In this document: positions 6,390-13,273 of the stretch, piece by piece | Numbering within the stretch: the first letter of the stretch is position 1 | Layout: each line of letters starts with the position of its first letter | NCBI GenBank assembly: GCA_948844705.1 | Contig: CAQNVT010000103.1 | Span: forward strand, 1 to 15,068 | Direction: 5' to 3' | Length of the DNA: 15,068 bases | Origin: an uncultured Dorea sp. | GTDB taxonomy: Bacteria; Bacillota; Clostridia; Lachnospirales; Lachnospiraceae | Notes under the pieces: generated by a model | What the model was told of the DNA's origin: nothing | Databases searched by the model: none | What the model saw: only the letters and a program-made list of their open reading frames with translations | Program-made: the position numbers and the translations under genes

Positions 6390-7592
6390 ATGATCCGGAG
6401 ATGCGGCAAGGTAATAGCGGCAGCTTTTCTGGCGGCGGCATGCAGCATGCTGTGGTACGGAGATATGCATTGTGTGAAGGGAGCAGAGTTGTCTGAAGGG
6501 GAGGAGATCGTTTCGGAAGAGAGTGTTTCGGAGGAGCAGATCTCGGAAGAGCTGATCCGGCAGTTTGACTTTCGAGGGATTGATAAGGAGCTGGGTGAGC
6601 TGTTCCCGGAGGATCCTCCTGATTTTAAGGAGACTCTCTTTAAGGTGCTTTCCGGGGATATGCAGGTTACGGCGGAACTTTTCGGAAAGCTTGCGGCAGA
6701 GCAGCTTACCTATGCGCTGAGAAGCAGCAGAGAAAATCTGATGCATATTCTGTTTTTGGCGGTAATGGCGGCGGTATTTACAAATTTCGGACACGTATTC
6801 CAGAACAGGCAGATCTCGGAGGTGAGCTTCTATATTATATATATGCTGCTGATCGCGTTATCCTTAAATTCCTTCCGGGCGGTAGTGGAGTGGACGCAGG
6901 GGGGGCTCGAGAGCCTGACTGCCTTCATGGGCGTATTCTGCCCGGTTTATTTTCTGGCGTTAACGATTGCAAAGGGAAGCGTGACGGCAGGGGCGTTTTA
7001 TAATCTGGTGCTGTTTTTGATCTTTCTGGTGGAGCTTCTGATCGTGAAGCTTTTGCTGCCTCTCGTGCATGTATATATGATGGTCAAGATACTTAATTTC
7101 CTGTCGGAGGAAGAATACCTGAGTAAATTTGCAGAGCTGATAGAGACGGCGGTTTCTTGGATCTTAAAATCACTTCTTACCTGTGTGATAGGCCTGAACG
7201 TGATGCAGAGCCTGATAAGTCCGGCGGTGGACACGGTGAAAAGGAGCGTGGTCACCAGAGGAGCCGAGGCGATCCCGGGGATTGGCGACGCGATCGGCGG
7301 TATGACGGAGGTAGTGCTTGGAACGGCGGTTTTGGTAAAGAACGGAATTGGCGTGACAGGGGCGGTGATCTGCCTGGCGCTGTGTGTATTTCCCCTTGTA
7401 CAGGTCGGCTGTATCGTTCTTATGTATAAGCTGAGCGCAGCGCTGATTCAGCCGATATCGGATAAGCGGGTAACCGGATGTGTGGAGAGTGTGGCGGAAG
7501 GGTGCAGGCTTTTGATGCGGATCATATTTTCGGCGGGATTTTTATTTCTTCTTACGATTGTGGCGGTATCCGCGTCCACAGGAAATATATAA
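6390..7592 (+). CDS. spoIIIAE: Stage III sporulation protein AE
   Basis: SpoIIIAE is the large polytopic membrane protein of the channel, with length 400 aa against 399 aa in Bacillus. Residues 1-31 look like a cleavable signal peptide (MIRRCGKVIAAAFLAAACSM...). An acidic soluble region (about 32-110) contains a short repeat of SEE units (VSEESVSEEQISEE). Five to seven hydrophobic helices follow from about 112 to the end. The highly conserved family motif RGAEAIPGIGDAIGG plus MTEVVLGTAVLVKNG lies at about 289-318. Sites GGGGAGG and GGGAG lie before the ATG. It follows spoIIIAD after 57 nt and precedes spoIIIAF by 9 nt. Identification is secure. Confidence 0.96.
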   Translation: MIRRCGKVIAAAFLAAACSMLWYGDMHCVKGAELSEGEEIVSEESVSEEQISEELIRQFDFRGIDKELGELFPEDPPDFKETLFKVLSGDMQVTAELFGKLAAEQLTYALRSSRENLMHILFLAVMAAVFTNFGHVFQNRQISEVSFYIIYMLLIALSLNSFRAVVEWTQGGLESLTAFMGVFCPVYFLALTIAKGSVTAGAFYNLVLFLIFLVELLIVKLLLPLVHVYMMVKILNFLSEEEYLSKFAELIETAVSWILKSLLTCVIGLNVMQSLISPAVDTVKRSVVTRGAEAIPGIGDAIGGMTEVVLGTAVLVKNGIGVTGAVICLALCVFPLVQVGCIVLMYKLSAALIQPISDKRVTGCVESVAEGCRLLMRIIFSAGFLFLLTIVAVSASTGNI

Positions 7593-7601
7593 GGAGGCAG
7601 G

Positions 7602-7916
7602 ATGTTTGACTATATTTATGAATGGATACAGAATGTGGCGTTTTATCTTGTGCTGGTGACGGCTGCCCTGCATGCGGTGCCGAACCGGGATTACCGAAAA
7701 TACATCCGTTTTTTTACGGGCCTGGTGCTGATTCTGATGATTATGACACCTATACTCAGGCTTTTTGGAACGGAAGTGCGGATTCAGGATTTTATAGACC
7801 AGGGTACGGAAATGTACACAGAATATCAGGAGGGTGCACGGACAGAGAAGTATGAGGAACAGACGGAGCAGGAGGGAGAAGGGATTGGAGTGGAAAGAAT
7901 TCAAATTGAATGGTAA
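7602..7916 (+). CDS. spoIIIAF: Stage III sporulation protein AF, short form
   Basis: The 104 aa product has the two N-terminal transmembrane helices of SpoIIIAF (about 8-27 and 36-55, with RDYRKYIRFFTGLVLILMIM followed by TPILRLF). After a short acidic linker it ends at VERIQIEW. Bacillus SpoIIIAF is about 206 aa, and its second half is a soluble ring-building-motif-like domain; that part is missing here. There is no room for it in another frame, because spoIIIAG starts 32 nt before this stop. So this is a compact form rather than a frameshift. AAGGAGGCAGG precedes the ATG. Identity is supported by helices, motif and position between AE and AG. Confidence 0.9.
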   Translation: MFDYIYEWIQNVAFYLVLVTAALHAVPNRDYRKYIRFFTGLVLILMIMTPILRLFGTEVRIQDFIDQGTEMYTEYQEGARTEKYEEQTEQEGEGIGVERIQIEW

Positions 7917-8484
7917 AAGGATTTTCAGGAAGGAATTCTGGAGAAAAGACAGGCTTTTGATCCTGCTTCTTACGGGAATTCTCCTTCTTGTGATCTCCAT
8001 ACCGGACGGAGAAGGAGGGGCGGGAGAGGAAAAAAAGGACAGCTATCTTTCCGATGACCTGCCGGGGAGCGGCGGAACAGAGGAGGCATATGTTGACATG
8101 CTTGAGACACGGCTGGAAAATATTCTGTCAAAGATGGACGGGGCGGGGGAGGTGTCCGTTATGATTACACTGGCGGCTTCGAAGGAGCGGGTCGTTGAAA
8201 AAGATACGCAGGAGAGTAGTGAAAATGTAGAGGAAACCGACAGCCAGGGGGGCAGCAGGACGACGCGGAATATGACACACAGCGAGGAGGCGGTATATGA
8301 CGGGACAGACGGGAGCAATCCATATGTGAGCAAGGAGCTAAGCCCCCAGGTGGAGGGAGTGGTCGTCATCGCCCCCGGAGGAGACAATGCAGTCGTCGTA
8401 AAAAATATTACTGAGGCAGTTCAGGCATTATTTGGAATAGACACGCATAAGATTAGAATAGTGAAAGGTAGGAGGGAAGCGTAA
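7885..8484 (+). CDS. spoIIIAG: Stage III sporulation protein AG
   Basis: SpoIIIAG forms the large ring of the mother-cell channel in the space between the two membranes. The predicted product is 199 aa (about 229 in Bacillus): a basic cytoplasmic N-terminus, one transmembrane helix at about 24-39 (LLILLLTGILLLVISIP), and a ring-building domain. The conserved core includes EKDTQESSENVEETDSQGGS and, near the end, VEGVVVIAPGGDNAVVVKNI. No ATG suits the start; TTG at 7885 is chosen because GGAGGGAG (7871-7878) lies just upstream and it gives a natural N-terminus. The frame is open back to an ATG at 7834, which would add 17 basic residues without family likeness. The gene overlaps spoIIIAF by 32 nt and ends directly against spoIIIAH. 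Confidence 0.93.
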   Translation: MEWKEFKLNGKRIFRKEFWRKDRLLILLLTGILLLVISIPDGEGGAGEEKKDSYLSDDLPGSGGTEEAYVDMLETRLENILSKMDGAGEVSVMITLAASKERVVEKDTQESSENVEETDSQGGSRTTRNMTHSEEAVYDGTDGSNPYVSKELSPQVEGVVVIAPGGDNAVVVKNITEAVQALFGIDTHKIRIVKGRREA

Positions 8485-9108
8485 GTGAAACGAATATTTA
8501 AAAAGAATCAGATTGTTATCGCAGCGCTGGCGATAATGATTGCTGCGGCGGGATATCTGAATTATTCCGGCAGATTATTCAGCAATGAGAAAAAGGCAAC
8601 AACGGCGAACAATGAAGTTGCTAATCAGGAGCTTCTGGATATCTCCGAGGAGGATCTGGCAAGTGCTTCCGATGATATTGAAAGCAAGGACGGCGACGGA
8701 AGCGTCGACGGAACTCCCGGCGAGGCAGTACTTACCTCCGGCGAGGCGAGCGTGGTTGTGGCAGAGGCGAAGGTTACAAGAGAGCAGGTCCGTGCAAAGA
8801 ATAAGGAGACACTGCTTGAGATTATTGATAATGAAGGCTTAAGCGACGAGCAGAAGCAGGATGCGGTGAATCAGATGGTGGCTATGACGGATATTGCAGA
8901 AAAAGAGGCGGCTGCCGAGACGATGCTTGCGTCGAAGGGCTTCAGCGAAAGTGTGGTAAATCTTACCGCAGACTCGGCAGACGTGGTGATCAATGCACAG
9001 GAGATCGATGATGCCAGCCTTGCACAGATCGAGGATATTGTAACGAGAAAAACAGGAATAGCGCCGGAAAATATTGTGATCACTCCGGTGTATTCCGAAG
9101 GGAAATAG
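8485..9108 (+). CDS. spoIIIAH: Stage III sporulation protein AH
   Basis: SpoIIIAH is the mother-cell partner of forespore SpoIIQ; the two meet in the intermembrane space and build the channel needed for late forespore gene expression. The product is 207 aa (about 218 in Bacillus). A short basic N-terminus and one transmembrane helix (8-27, QIVIAALAIMIAAAGYLNYS) are followed by an acidic linker. The YscJ-like ring domain (about 97-205) includes DEQKQDAVNQMVAMTDIAEK and a C-terminal TGIAPENIVITPVYSEG. The start is GTG, touching the spoIIIAG stop (TAAGTG), with TAGGAGGGA at 8469-8476. It is the last gene of the operon, and a terminator-like hairpin follows. Confidence 0.95.
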   Translation: MKRIFKKNQIVIAALAIMIAAAGYLNYSGRLFSNEKKATTANNEVANQELLDISEEDLASASDDIESKDGDGSVDGTPGEAVLTSGEASVVVAEAKVTREQVRAKNKETLLEIIDNEGLSDEQKQDAVNQMVAMTDIAEKEAAAETMLASKGFSESVVNLTADSADVVINAQEIDDASLAQIEDIVTRKTGIAPENIVITPVYSEGK

Positions 9109-9127
9109 TACGGACGGTGAAAACACG

Positions 9128-9180
9128 GCCCGGAGCGTCGGATAGGCTTCTGCGAAGGCGGGAGGATGCTCCGGGCTTTT
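9128..9180 (+). terminator. Terminator after spoIIIAH
   Basis: GCCCGGAGCGTC (9128-9139) pairs with GATGCTCCGGGC (9165-9176) over 12 bp with one G-T pair, and TTTT follows at 9177-9180. The loop is long (25 nt). Its place 20 nt after the last spoIIIA stop and before a new promoter supports termination. Confidence 0.7.
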
Positions 9181-9216
9181 GGCATGTCTAAAGGGATATC
9201 CGGCTCATTTTTTATG

Positions 9217-9245
9217 TTGAGGAAATTTCTGCGGTGTGATATACT
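9217..9245 (+). promoter_or_regulatory. Sigma-A-type promoter upstream of prfC
   Basis: TTGAGG (9217-9222) and TATACT (9240-9245) are separated by 17 nt, and TGA directly before the -10 makes it an extended -10 (TGATATACT). The start of transcription would fall near 9252, about 45 nt before the ATG. It lies just after the spoIIIA terminator, so prfC is transcribed in vegetative cells independently of the sporulation genes. Confidence 0.7.
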
Positions 9246-9297
9246 GTTTAGCGGTTTGATTTACAGGATATACTACAGTTAGGAGAGTTGGAAGGAT

Positions 9298-10899
9298 ATG
9301 TCGCAGATCACAGGTGAAGTAAAAAAAGAGATAGAAAGAAGAAGGACATTTGCAATTATTTCCCATCCGGATGCGGGCAAGACGACACTTACGGAGAAAT
9401 TCCTGCTGTACGGCGGGGCGATCAATCAGGCGGGAAGTGTGAAGGGAAAGGCGACGGCAAAGCATGCGGTTTCTGACTGGATGGAGATAGAGAAGGAGAG
9501 GGGTATCTCGGTAACCTCCTCGGTGCTGCAGTTTAATTATGGCGGGTATTGCATCAATATCCTGGATACGCCGGGACACCAGGATTTCTCGGAGGATACG
9601 TACCGGACGCTGATGGCAGCGGATTCGGCGGTTATGGTGATCGATGCGTCGAAGGGTGTGGAGGCACAGACAAGGAAGCTTTTTAAGGTGTGCACCATGC
9701 GCCATATTCCTATTTTCACCTTTATAAATAAGATGGACCGGGAGGCGATGGATACCTTTGAGCTTCTGGATGATATAGAAAATGAGCTTGGGATCGCGAC
9801 CTGTCCGGTGAACTGGCCCATTGGCTCCGGAAAGGAATTCAAAGGAGTTTATGACAGAAACGAAAAAGAGGTGGAGCTGTTTTTTGACACGAGAAAGGGA
9901 ACGATCCAGGGAGAGGTGAAGAAGGTGTCACTGGAGGCTCCTGAGCTTGACGGACTCATAAGCGGGGAACAGAGAGCGAAGCTTGAGGAGGAGACCTGGC
10001 TTTTGGACGGCGCCGGTGCAGAGTTTGACCAGGAGCTTGTAAGCAAGGGAGAGCTGTCGCCCGTATTTTTCGGGTCGGCGCTTACGAACTTCGGTGTGGA
10101 AACATTTTTGCAGCATTTTCTTAAAATGACGACCCCGCCGCTTCCCCGGATGTCGGATAAAGGACTGATCGACCCGATGTCGGAGGAAGGATTTTCCGCG
10201 TTTGTCTTTAAGATTCAGGCAAATATGAACAAAGCCCACAGAGACAGGATCGCGTTCATGCGGATCTGCTCCGGCTCCTTCGAGGCGGGGATGGACGTGT
10301 ATCATATGCAGGGCGGGAAAAAGGTGAGGCTGTCTCAGCCCCAGCAGCTTATGGCGAGCGAGAGAAGGATGGTGGAAAGGGCCTACGGCGGCGATATCAT
10401 CGGAGTTTTTGATCCGGGCATCTTCTCTATAGGAGATACCCTTATCGCTTCGGGAGAACATTTCAGCTACGAGGGGATCCCTACCTTTGCCCCGGAGCAT
10501 TTTGCAAGAGTGCGTCAGGTGGATACCATGAAGAGAAAGCAGTTCATCAAAGGTATCAATCAGATTGCCCAGGAGGGTGCGATCCAGATCTTCCAGGAAT
10601 TTAATACCGGCATGGAGGAGATTATCGTCGGCGTAGTCGGCGTGCTGCAGTTCGATGTGCTTAAATACCGGCTGGAAAATGAATATAACGTAGAGATCCG
10701 GATGGACAGTCTTCCGTATGAGTATATCCGGTGGATCGAAAATACGGAGATTGATGTGTTGAAGATATCCGGAACCTCCGATATGAAGCGTGTAAAGGAT
10801 CTGAAGGGGCGTCCGCTTCTGTTATTCGTGAATGAATGGAGCATCCGTATGACGCAGGAGAGAAATGAAGGACTTGTGCTGACAGAATTCGCCCGGTAG
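9298..10899 (+). CDS. prfC: Peptide chain release factor 3 (RF3)
   Basis: RF3 is a ribosome-associated GTPase that removes RF1/RF2 after peptide release. The 533 aa product is full length. GTPase motifs are in order: G1 SHPDAGKT (22-29), switch region GISVTSS (69-75), G3 DTPGHQDF (90-97) and G4 NKMD (144-147). The MEIEKERGISVTSSV wording and the MSQITGEVKKEIERRRTFAI N-terminus point to RF3 rather than EF-G or a tetracycline-resistance protein. Domains II and III follow to the end. AGGAGAG (9281-9287) lies 10 nt before the ATG. The gene stands alone between the spoIIIA operon and the asp23-dxs cluster, with its own promoter and a palindromic element after it. Confidence 0.97.
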   Translation: MSQITGEVKKEIERRRTFAIISHPDAGKTTLTEKFLLYGGAINQAGSVKGKATAKHAVSDWMEIEKERGISVTSSVLQFNYGGYCINILDTPGHQDFSEDTYRTLMAADSAVMVIDASKGVEAQTRKLFKVCTMRHIPIFTFINKMDREAMDTFELLDDIENELGIATCPVNWPIGSGKEFKGVYDRNEKEVELFFDTRKGTIQGEVKKVSLEAPELDGLISGEQRAKLEEETWLLDGAGAEFDQELVSKGELSPVFFGSALTNFGVETFLQHFLKMTTPPLPRMSDKGLIDPMSEEGFSAFVFKIQANMNKAHRDRIAFMRICSGSFEAGMDVYHMQGGKKVRLSQPQQLMASERRMVERAYGGDIIGVFDPGIFSIGDTLIASGEHFSYEGIPTFAPEHFARVRQVDTMKRKQFIKGINQIAQEGAIQIFQEFNTGMEEIIVGVVGVLQFDVLKYRLENEYNVEIRMDSLPYEYIRWIENTEIDVLKISGTSDMKRVKDLKGRPLLLFVNEWSIRMTQERNEGLVLTEFAR

Positions 10900-10911
10900 G
10901 GCGATCAGTCA

Positions 10912-10985
10912 GGGACAGGGTATTTTTAATCTGGGACGGAGTTTTTTAAAAAAAACTCCGTCCCAGATTAAAAATACCCTGTCCC
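10912..10985. repeat. Perfect 36-bp inverted repeat (palindromic element) after prfC
   Basis: Bases 10912-10947 and 10950-10985 are exact reverse complements over 36 bp around a 2-nt centre. The outer part is GGGACAGGGTATTTTTAATC and the inner part is GGGACGGAG plus six T. The G-rich blocks GGGACAGGG and GGGACGGAG recall the GGGACAG-type palindromes scattered through many Firmicute genomes and associated with REP-type transposases. No T-tract follows the base of the stem, so it is not a typical terminator, although it may block RNA polymerase or exonucleases. The exact symmetry suggests recent arrival or active maintenance. Confidence 0.93.
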
Positions 10986-10989
10986 CACT

Positions 10990-11017
10990 TTGCAAAATGG
11001 TGTAAATTTGTTATAAT
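10990..11017 (+). promoter_or_regulatory. Sigma-A-type promoter for the asp23-nusB-xseAB-ispA-dxs cluster
   Basis: TTGCAA (10990-10995) and a perfect TATAAT (11012-11017) are 16 nt apart. Transcription would start near 11024, giving a leader of about 34 nt. The -35 begins 5 nt after the palindromic element ends, so that element sits right against the promoter. Confidence 0.75.
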
Positions 11018-11057
11018 GGATAGAAATGTAAAACCAGCAGACAGGAGGTTTCAGAAA

Positions 11058-11441
11058 ATGGCAAAGGAAGAAAAGAATACTTATACAATAAAGACCGAGG
11101 AAAATCTGGGCGAGGTTAAGATCGCGGACGAGGTGGTTGCAATCATCGCAGGGCTTGCGGCAATGGAGGTTGACGGCGTGGCTTCTATGGTGGGAAATGC
11201 TACGAAGGAGCTGGTCAACAAGCTTGGCAGAAAGTCTTTATCCAAAGGTGTGAAGGTTGATGTGCTGGAGGGGATTGTGACGGTGTCGCTTGCGATGAAT
11301 ATGAAGTTCGGATACAGTATCAAGGACGTTACGGAGAAGGTACAGGAAAAGGTTAAGGCGGCGATCGAGAATATGACAGGCCTTGAGGTTGCGGATGTCA
11401 ACATCCGGGTCGCAGGAGTGGATATGCCGGAGGAGGCTTAA
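11058..11441 (+). CDS. Asp23/Gls24 family protein (YqhY-like)
   Basis: This is a 127 aa protein of the Asp23/DUF322 family. In Bacillus the equivalent gene yqhY lies just before nusB and has been linked to acetyl-CoA carboxylase and envelope homeostasis. The exact biochemical role is unclear. Family features include GEVKIADEVVAIIAGLAAMEV (about 14-34), VDVLEGIVTVSLAMNMKFG and the C-terminal GLEVADVNIRVAGV. The ATG at 11058 is chosen because AGGAGG lies at 11043-11048. The in-frame ATG at 11016 overlaps the -10 box of the promoter and cannot be in the mRNA. It ends against nusB with no gap. The family is secure; the function is only known in outline. Confidence 0.92.
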   Translation: MAKEEKNTYTIKTEENLGEVKIADEVVAIIAGLAAMEVDGVASMVGNATKELVNKLGRKSLSKGVKVDVLEGIVTVSLAMNMKFGYSIKDVTEKVQEKVKAAIENMTGLEVADVNIRVAGVDMPEEA

Positions 11442-11849
11442 GTGAGAAGGTCGGAATTACGGGAGCATATTTTTAAAATGGTCTTCAGCTATGAATTTAA
11501 CAGTGACAGCGAGATGCCCCGGCAGATGCAGTTGTATTTTGAACAGCTGGAGAGCGGGGAGCCGAAGGAGGCGGATATGGAGTATATCCGTACGAAGGCG
11601 CTTGCTGTGATCTTAAAGGCAGAGGAGCTGGACGCGCTTATAAATGAGAATACAAGGGGCTGGAAGACCGTCCGGATGAATAAGGTGGATCTCAGTATTT
11701 TGAGGCTGGCGCTGTACGAGATGAGATGGGATGACGATGTGCCGGAGAGCGTTGCGATCAATGAGGCGGTAGAGCTTGCCAAAAAGTACAGCGGCGATGA
11801 AGGGCCGTCATTTATTAACGGAGTGCTGGCAAAGCTGGCGTCCGGATAG
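11442..11849 (+). CDS. nusB: Transcription antitermination factor NusB
   Basis: NusB binds boxA RNA with NusE (ribosomal protein S10) and promotes antitermination, mainly on rRNA operons. The 135 aa product is full length and mostly helical. Signatures are the N-terminal RSELREHIFKMVFSYEF and, in the second half, WKTVRMNKVDLSILRLALYE, VPESVAINEAVELAKKYS and a final FINGVLAKL. The start is GTG at 11442, directly after the upstream TAA, with AGGAGG (11431-11436) inside the end of the asp23 gene, so translation is coupled. xseA follows after 10 nt; in Bacillus folD lies between them, but it is absent here. Confidence 0.96.
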   Translation: MRRSELREHIFKMVFSYEFNSDSEMPRQMQLYFEQLESGEPKEADMEYIRTKALAVILKAEELDALINENTRGWKTVRMNKVDLSILRLALYEMRWDDDVPESVAINEAVELAKKYSGDEGPSFINGVLAKLASG

Positions 11850-11859
11850 AGGTGGGTTC

Positions 11860-13071
11860 ATGACAGGGAATGTATATACAGTACGGCAGGTAAATGCTTA
11901 TATTAAAAATATGTTCACTCAGGATTATATGCTGAACCGCATCTATGTCAAAGGAGAGGTATCTAATTGTAAATATCATACTTCAGGGCATATATATTTT
12001 TCTTTGAAGGACGAGTCTGGAACGATTGCCTGTGTCATGTTTGCAGGGCAGCGGGGCGGGCTCGCTTTTCGTATGAGAGAAGGACAGCAGGTGATCGTCT
12101 TCGGTACGGTGGACGTGTATGAGCGGAGCGGCTCTTACCAGCTGTATGCCAGGGAGATCCGCCTGGACGGAGAAGGGGCGCTCTATGAAAGGTTTCAGGC
12201 GCTTAAAAGGGAGCTTTCCGAGATGGGGATGTTCGCCCCGGAGTATAAAAAGAAGATTTCGGCCCATGCAAGGCGTATCGGAGTGGTGACTGCGCCTACC
12301 GGGGCGGCGATCCGCGATATCATGAATATTGCGGGAAGGAGAAACCCCTACGTGCAGCTCATTCTCTATCCGGCGCAGGTACAGGGGGAAGGCGCGGAGG
12401 AAAGTATCGTCAGAGGAATCGAGATGCTGGAGCAAAAAAATGTGGACGTGCTGATCGTAGGACGGGGCGGCGGCTCCATAGAGGATCTGTGGGCATTTAA
12501 CGAGGAGTCCGTGGCGAGAGCGATCTTTAACTGCCGGGTTCCGGTCATCTCGGCGGTAGGTCATGAGACGGATACCACGATCGCGGATTATGTGGCGGAT
12601 CTGCGGGCGCCGACGCCTTCCGCGGCGGCGGAGCTTGCGGTTTTTGATTATTTTCAGACAGAAAGGCTTCTTGGAGAGTACGGGCAGAAGCTCTCAAGGA
12701 CGCTGAAGCAGAAGCTTCTGTTCGAACGGATGCGGCTGGAAAAATATGAGACCAGGCTTTCCTTCCTGCATCCGGGGAATAAATTAAGAGAAGACAGGAT
12801 GCGGCTTGCAGAGGCAGAGGACAGGCTTAAAGGCCTGATGGAGCAAAAGGCTGGGGAAGCAAGACAAAGGCTTCTGCTCTATATCGAGAGGATGAACGGG
12901 CTGTCTCCGCTCAAAAAGCTAAGCCGGGGTTACGCCTATGTGCAGGCCGGGGACGGCAGTACGCTAAAGAGCATCCGGCAGATAACGGAGGGGGAGAGAA
13001 TCCTCGTTCATGTGACGGACGGTATGATCTGTGCAAGAGCAGAAGAGATAAAGGAGGAGCGGCATGGCTAA
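11860..13071 (+). CDS. xseA: Exodeoxyribonuclease VII large subunit
   Basis: XseA is the catalytic subunit of exonuclease VII, which degrades single-stranded DNA from both ends together with several XseB copies. It is 403 aa from the chosen ATG. An N-terminal OB-fold covers about 1-100 (YTVRQVNAYIK... VKGEVSNCKYHTSGHIYFSLK). The catalytic domain includes GVVTAPTGAAIRD (141-153), GRGGGSIEDLWAFN (201-214) and AVGHETDTTIADYVADLRAP (232-251). A coiled-coil region (about 265-350) and a C-terminal LSRGYAYV complete it. GAGGTGG (11849-11855) precedes the ATG. The frame is open upstream into nusB, but the extra 28 residues do not resemble the family. The stop overlaps xseB by 8 nt. Confidence 0.96.
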   Translation: MTGNVYTVRQVNAYIKNMFTQDYMLNRIYVKGEVSNCKYHTSGHIYFSLKDESGTIACVMFAGQRGGLAFRMREGQQVIVFGTVDVYERSGSYQLYAREIRLDGEGALYERFQALKRELSEMGMFAPEYKKKISAHARRIGVVTAPTGAAIRDIMNIAGRRNPYVQLILYPAQVQGEGAEESIVRGIEMLEQKNVDVLIVGRGGGSIEDLWAFNEESVARAIFNCRVPVISAVGHETDTTIADYVADLRAPTPSAAAELAVFDYFQTERLLGEYGQKLSRTLKQKLLFERMRLEKYETRLSFLHPGNKLREDRMRLAEAEDRLKGLMEQKAGEARQRLLLYIERMNGLSPLKKLSRGYAYVQAGDGSTLKSIRQITEGERILVHVTDGMICARAEEIKEERHG

Positions 13072-13273
13072 GGAAACACTGGAAGAATTATTTGAGGGAC
13101 TGGACGAGGTCATTGATACGATGGAAAAGCCGGAGGTCTCCCTGGAGGAATCCTTCAAGCTGTACCACAGGGGAATGGAGCTTTTAAAGTCCTGCAGCGA
13201 CAGACTGGATAAGATAGAAAAGAAGATGCTGATATTAGATGATGAGGGAGAAACACATGAATTTGAACAATAA
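13064..13273 (+). CDS. xseB: Exodeoxyribonuclease VII small subunit
   Basis: XseB is the small helical subunit that binds the coiled coil of XseA. The 69 aa product has the family pattern LEELFEGLDEVIDTMEKPEV and SLEESFKLYHRGMELLKSC, then a second helix (RLDKIEKKMLIL). The ATG lies inside the end of xseA (8-nt overlap) with AAGGAGGAG (13051-13059) upstream, and the 3' end overlaps ispA by 17 nt. Translation of xseA, xseB and ispA is therefore likely coupled. Length and position make the call secure. Confidence 0.95.
   Translation: MAKETLEELFEGLDEVIDTMEKPEVSLEESFKLYHRGMELLKSCSDRLDKIEKKMLILDDEGETHEFEQ

Noticed and set aside
9928..10500. 190-codon open frame on the minus strand across prfC
   Set aside because: It lies fully inside prfC, whose frame has all GTPase motifs; the antisense product resembles no family and has no ribosome binding site. 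It is a by-product of codon bias.
11016..11057. Upstream ATG for the Asp23-family gene
   Set aside because: The ATG overlaps the -10 box TATAAT, so it precedes the transcription start; the ATG at 11058 has AGGAGG at the right distance.
11776..11859. N-terminal extension of XseA overlapping nusB
   Set aside because: The 28 extra residues are the nusB 3' end read in another frame; MTGNVYTVRQVN at 11860 is the family start and has its own ribosome binding site.
11983..12564. 193-codon open frame on the minus strand across xseA
   Set aside because: It is the shadow of the conserved catalytic part of xseA; its histidine- and arginine-rich sequence is typical of antisense reading.
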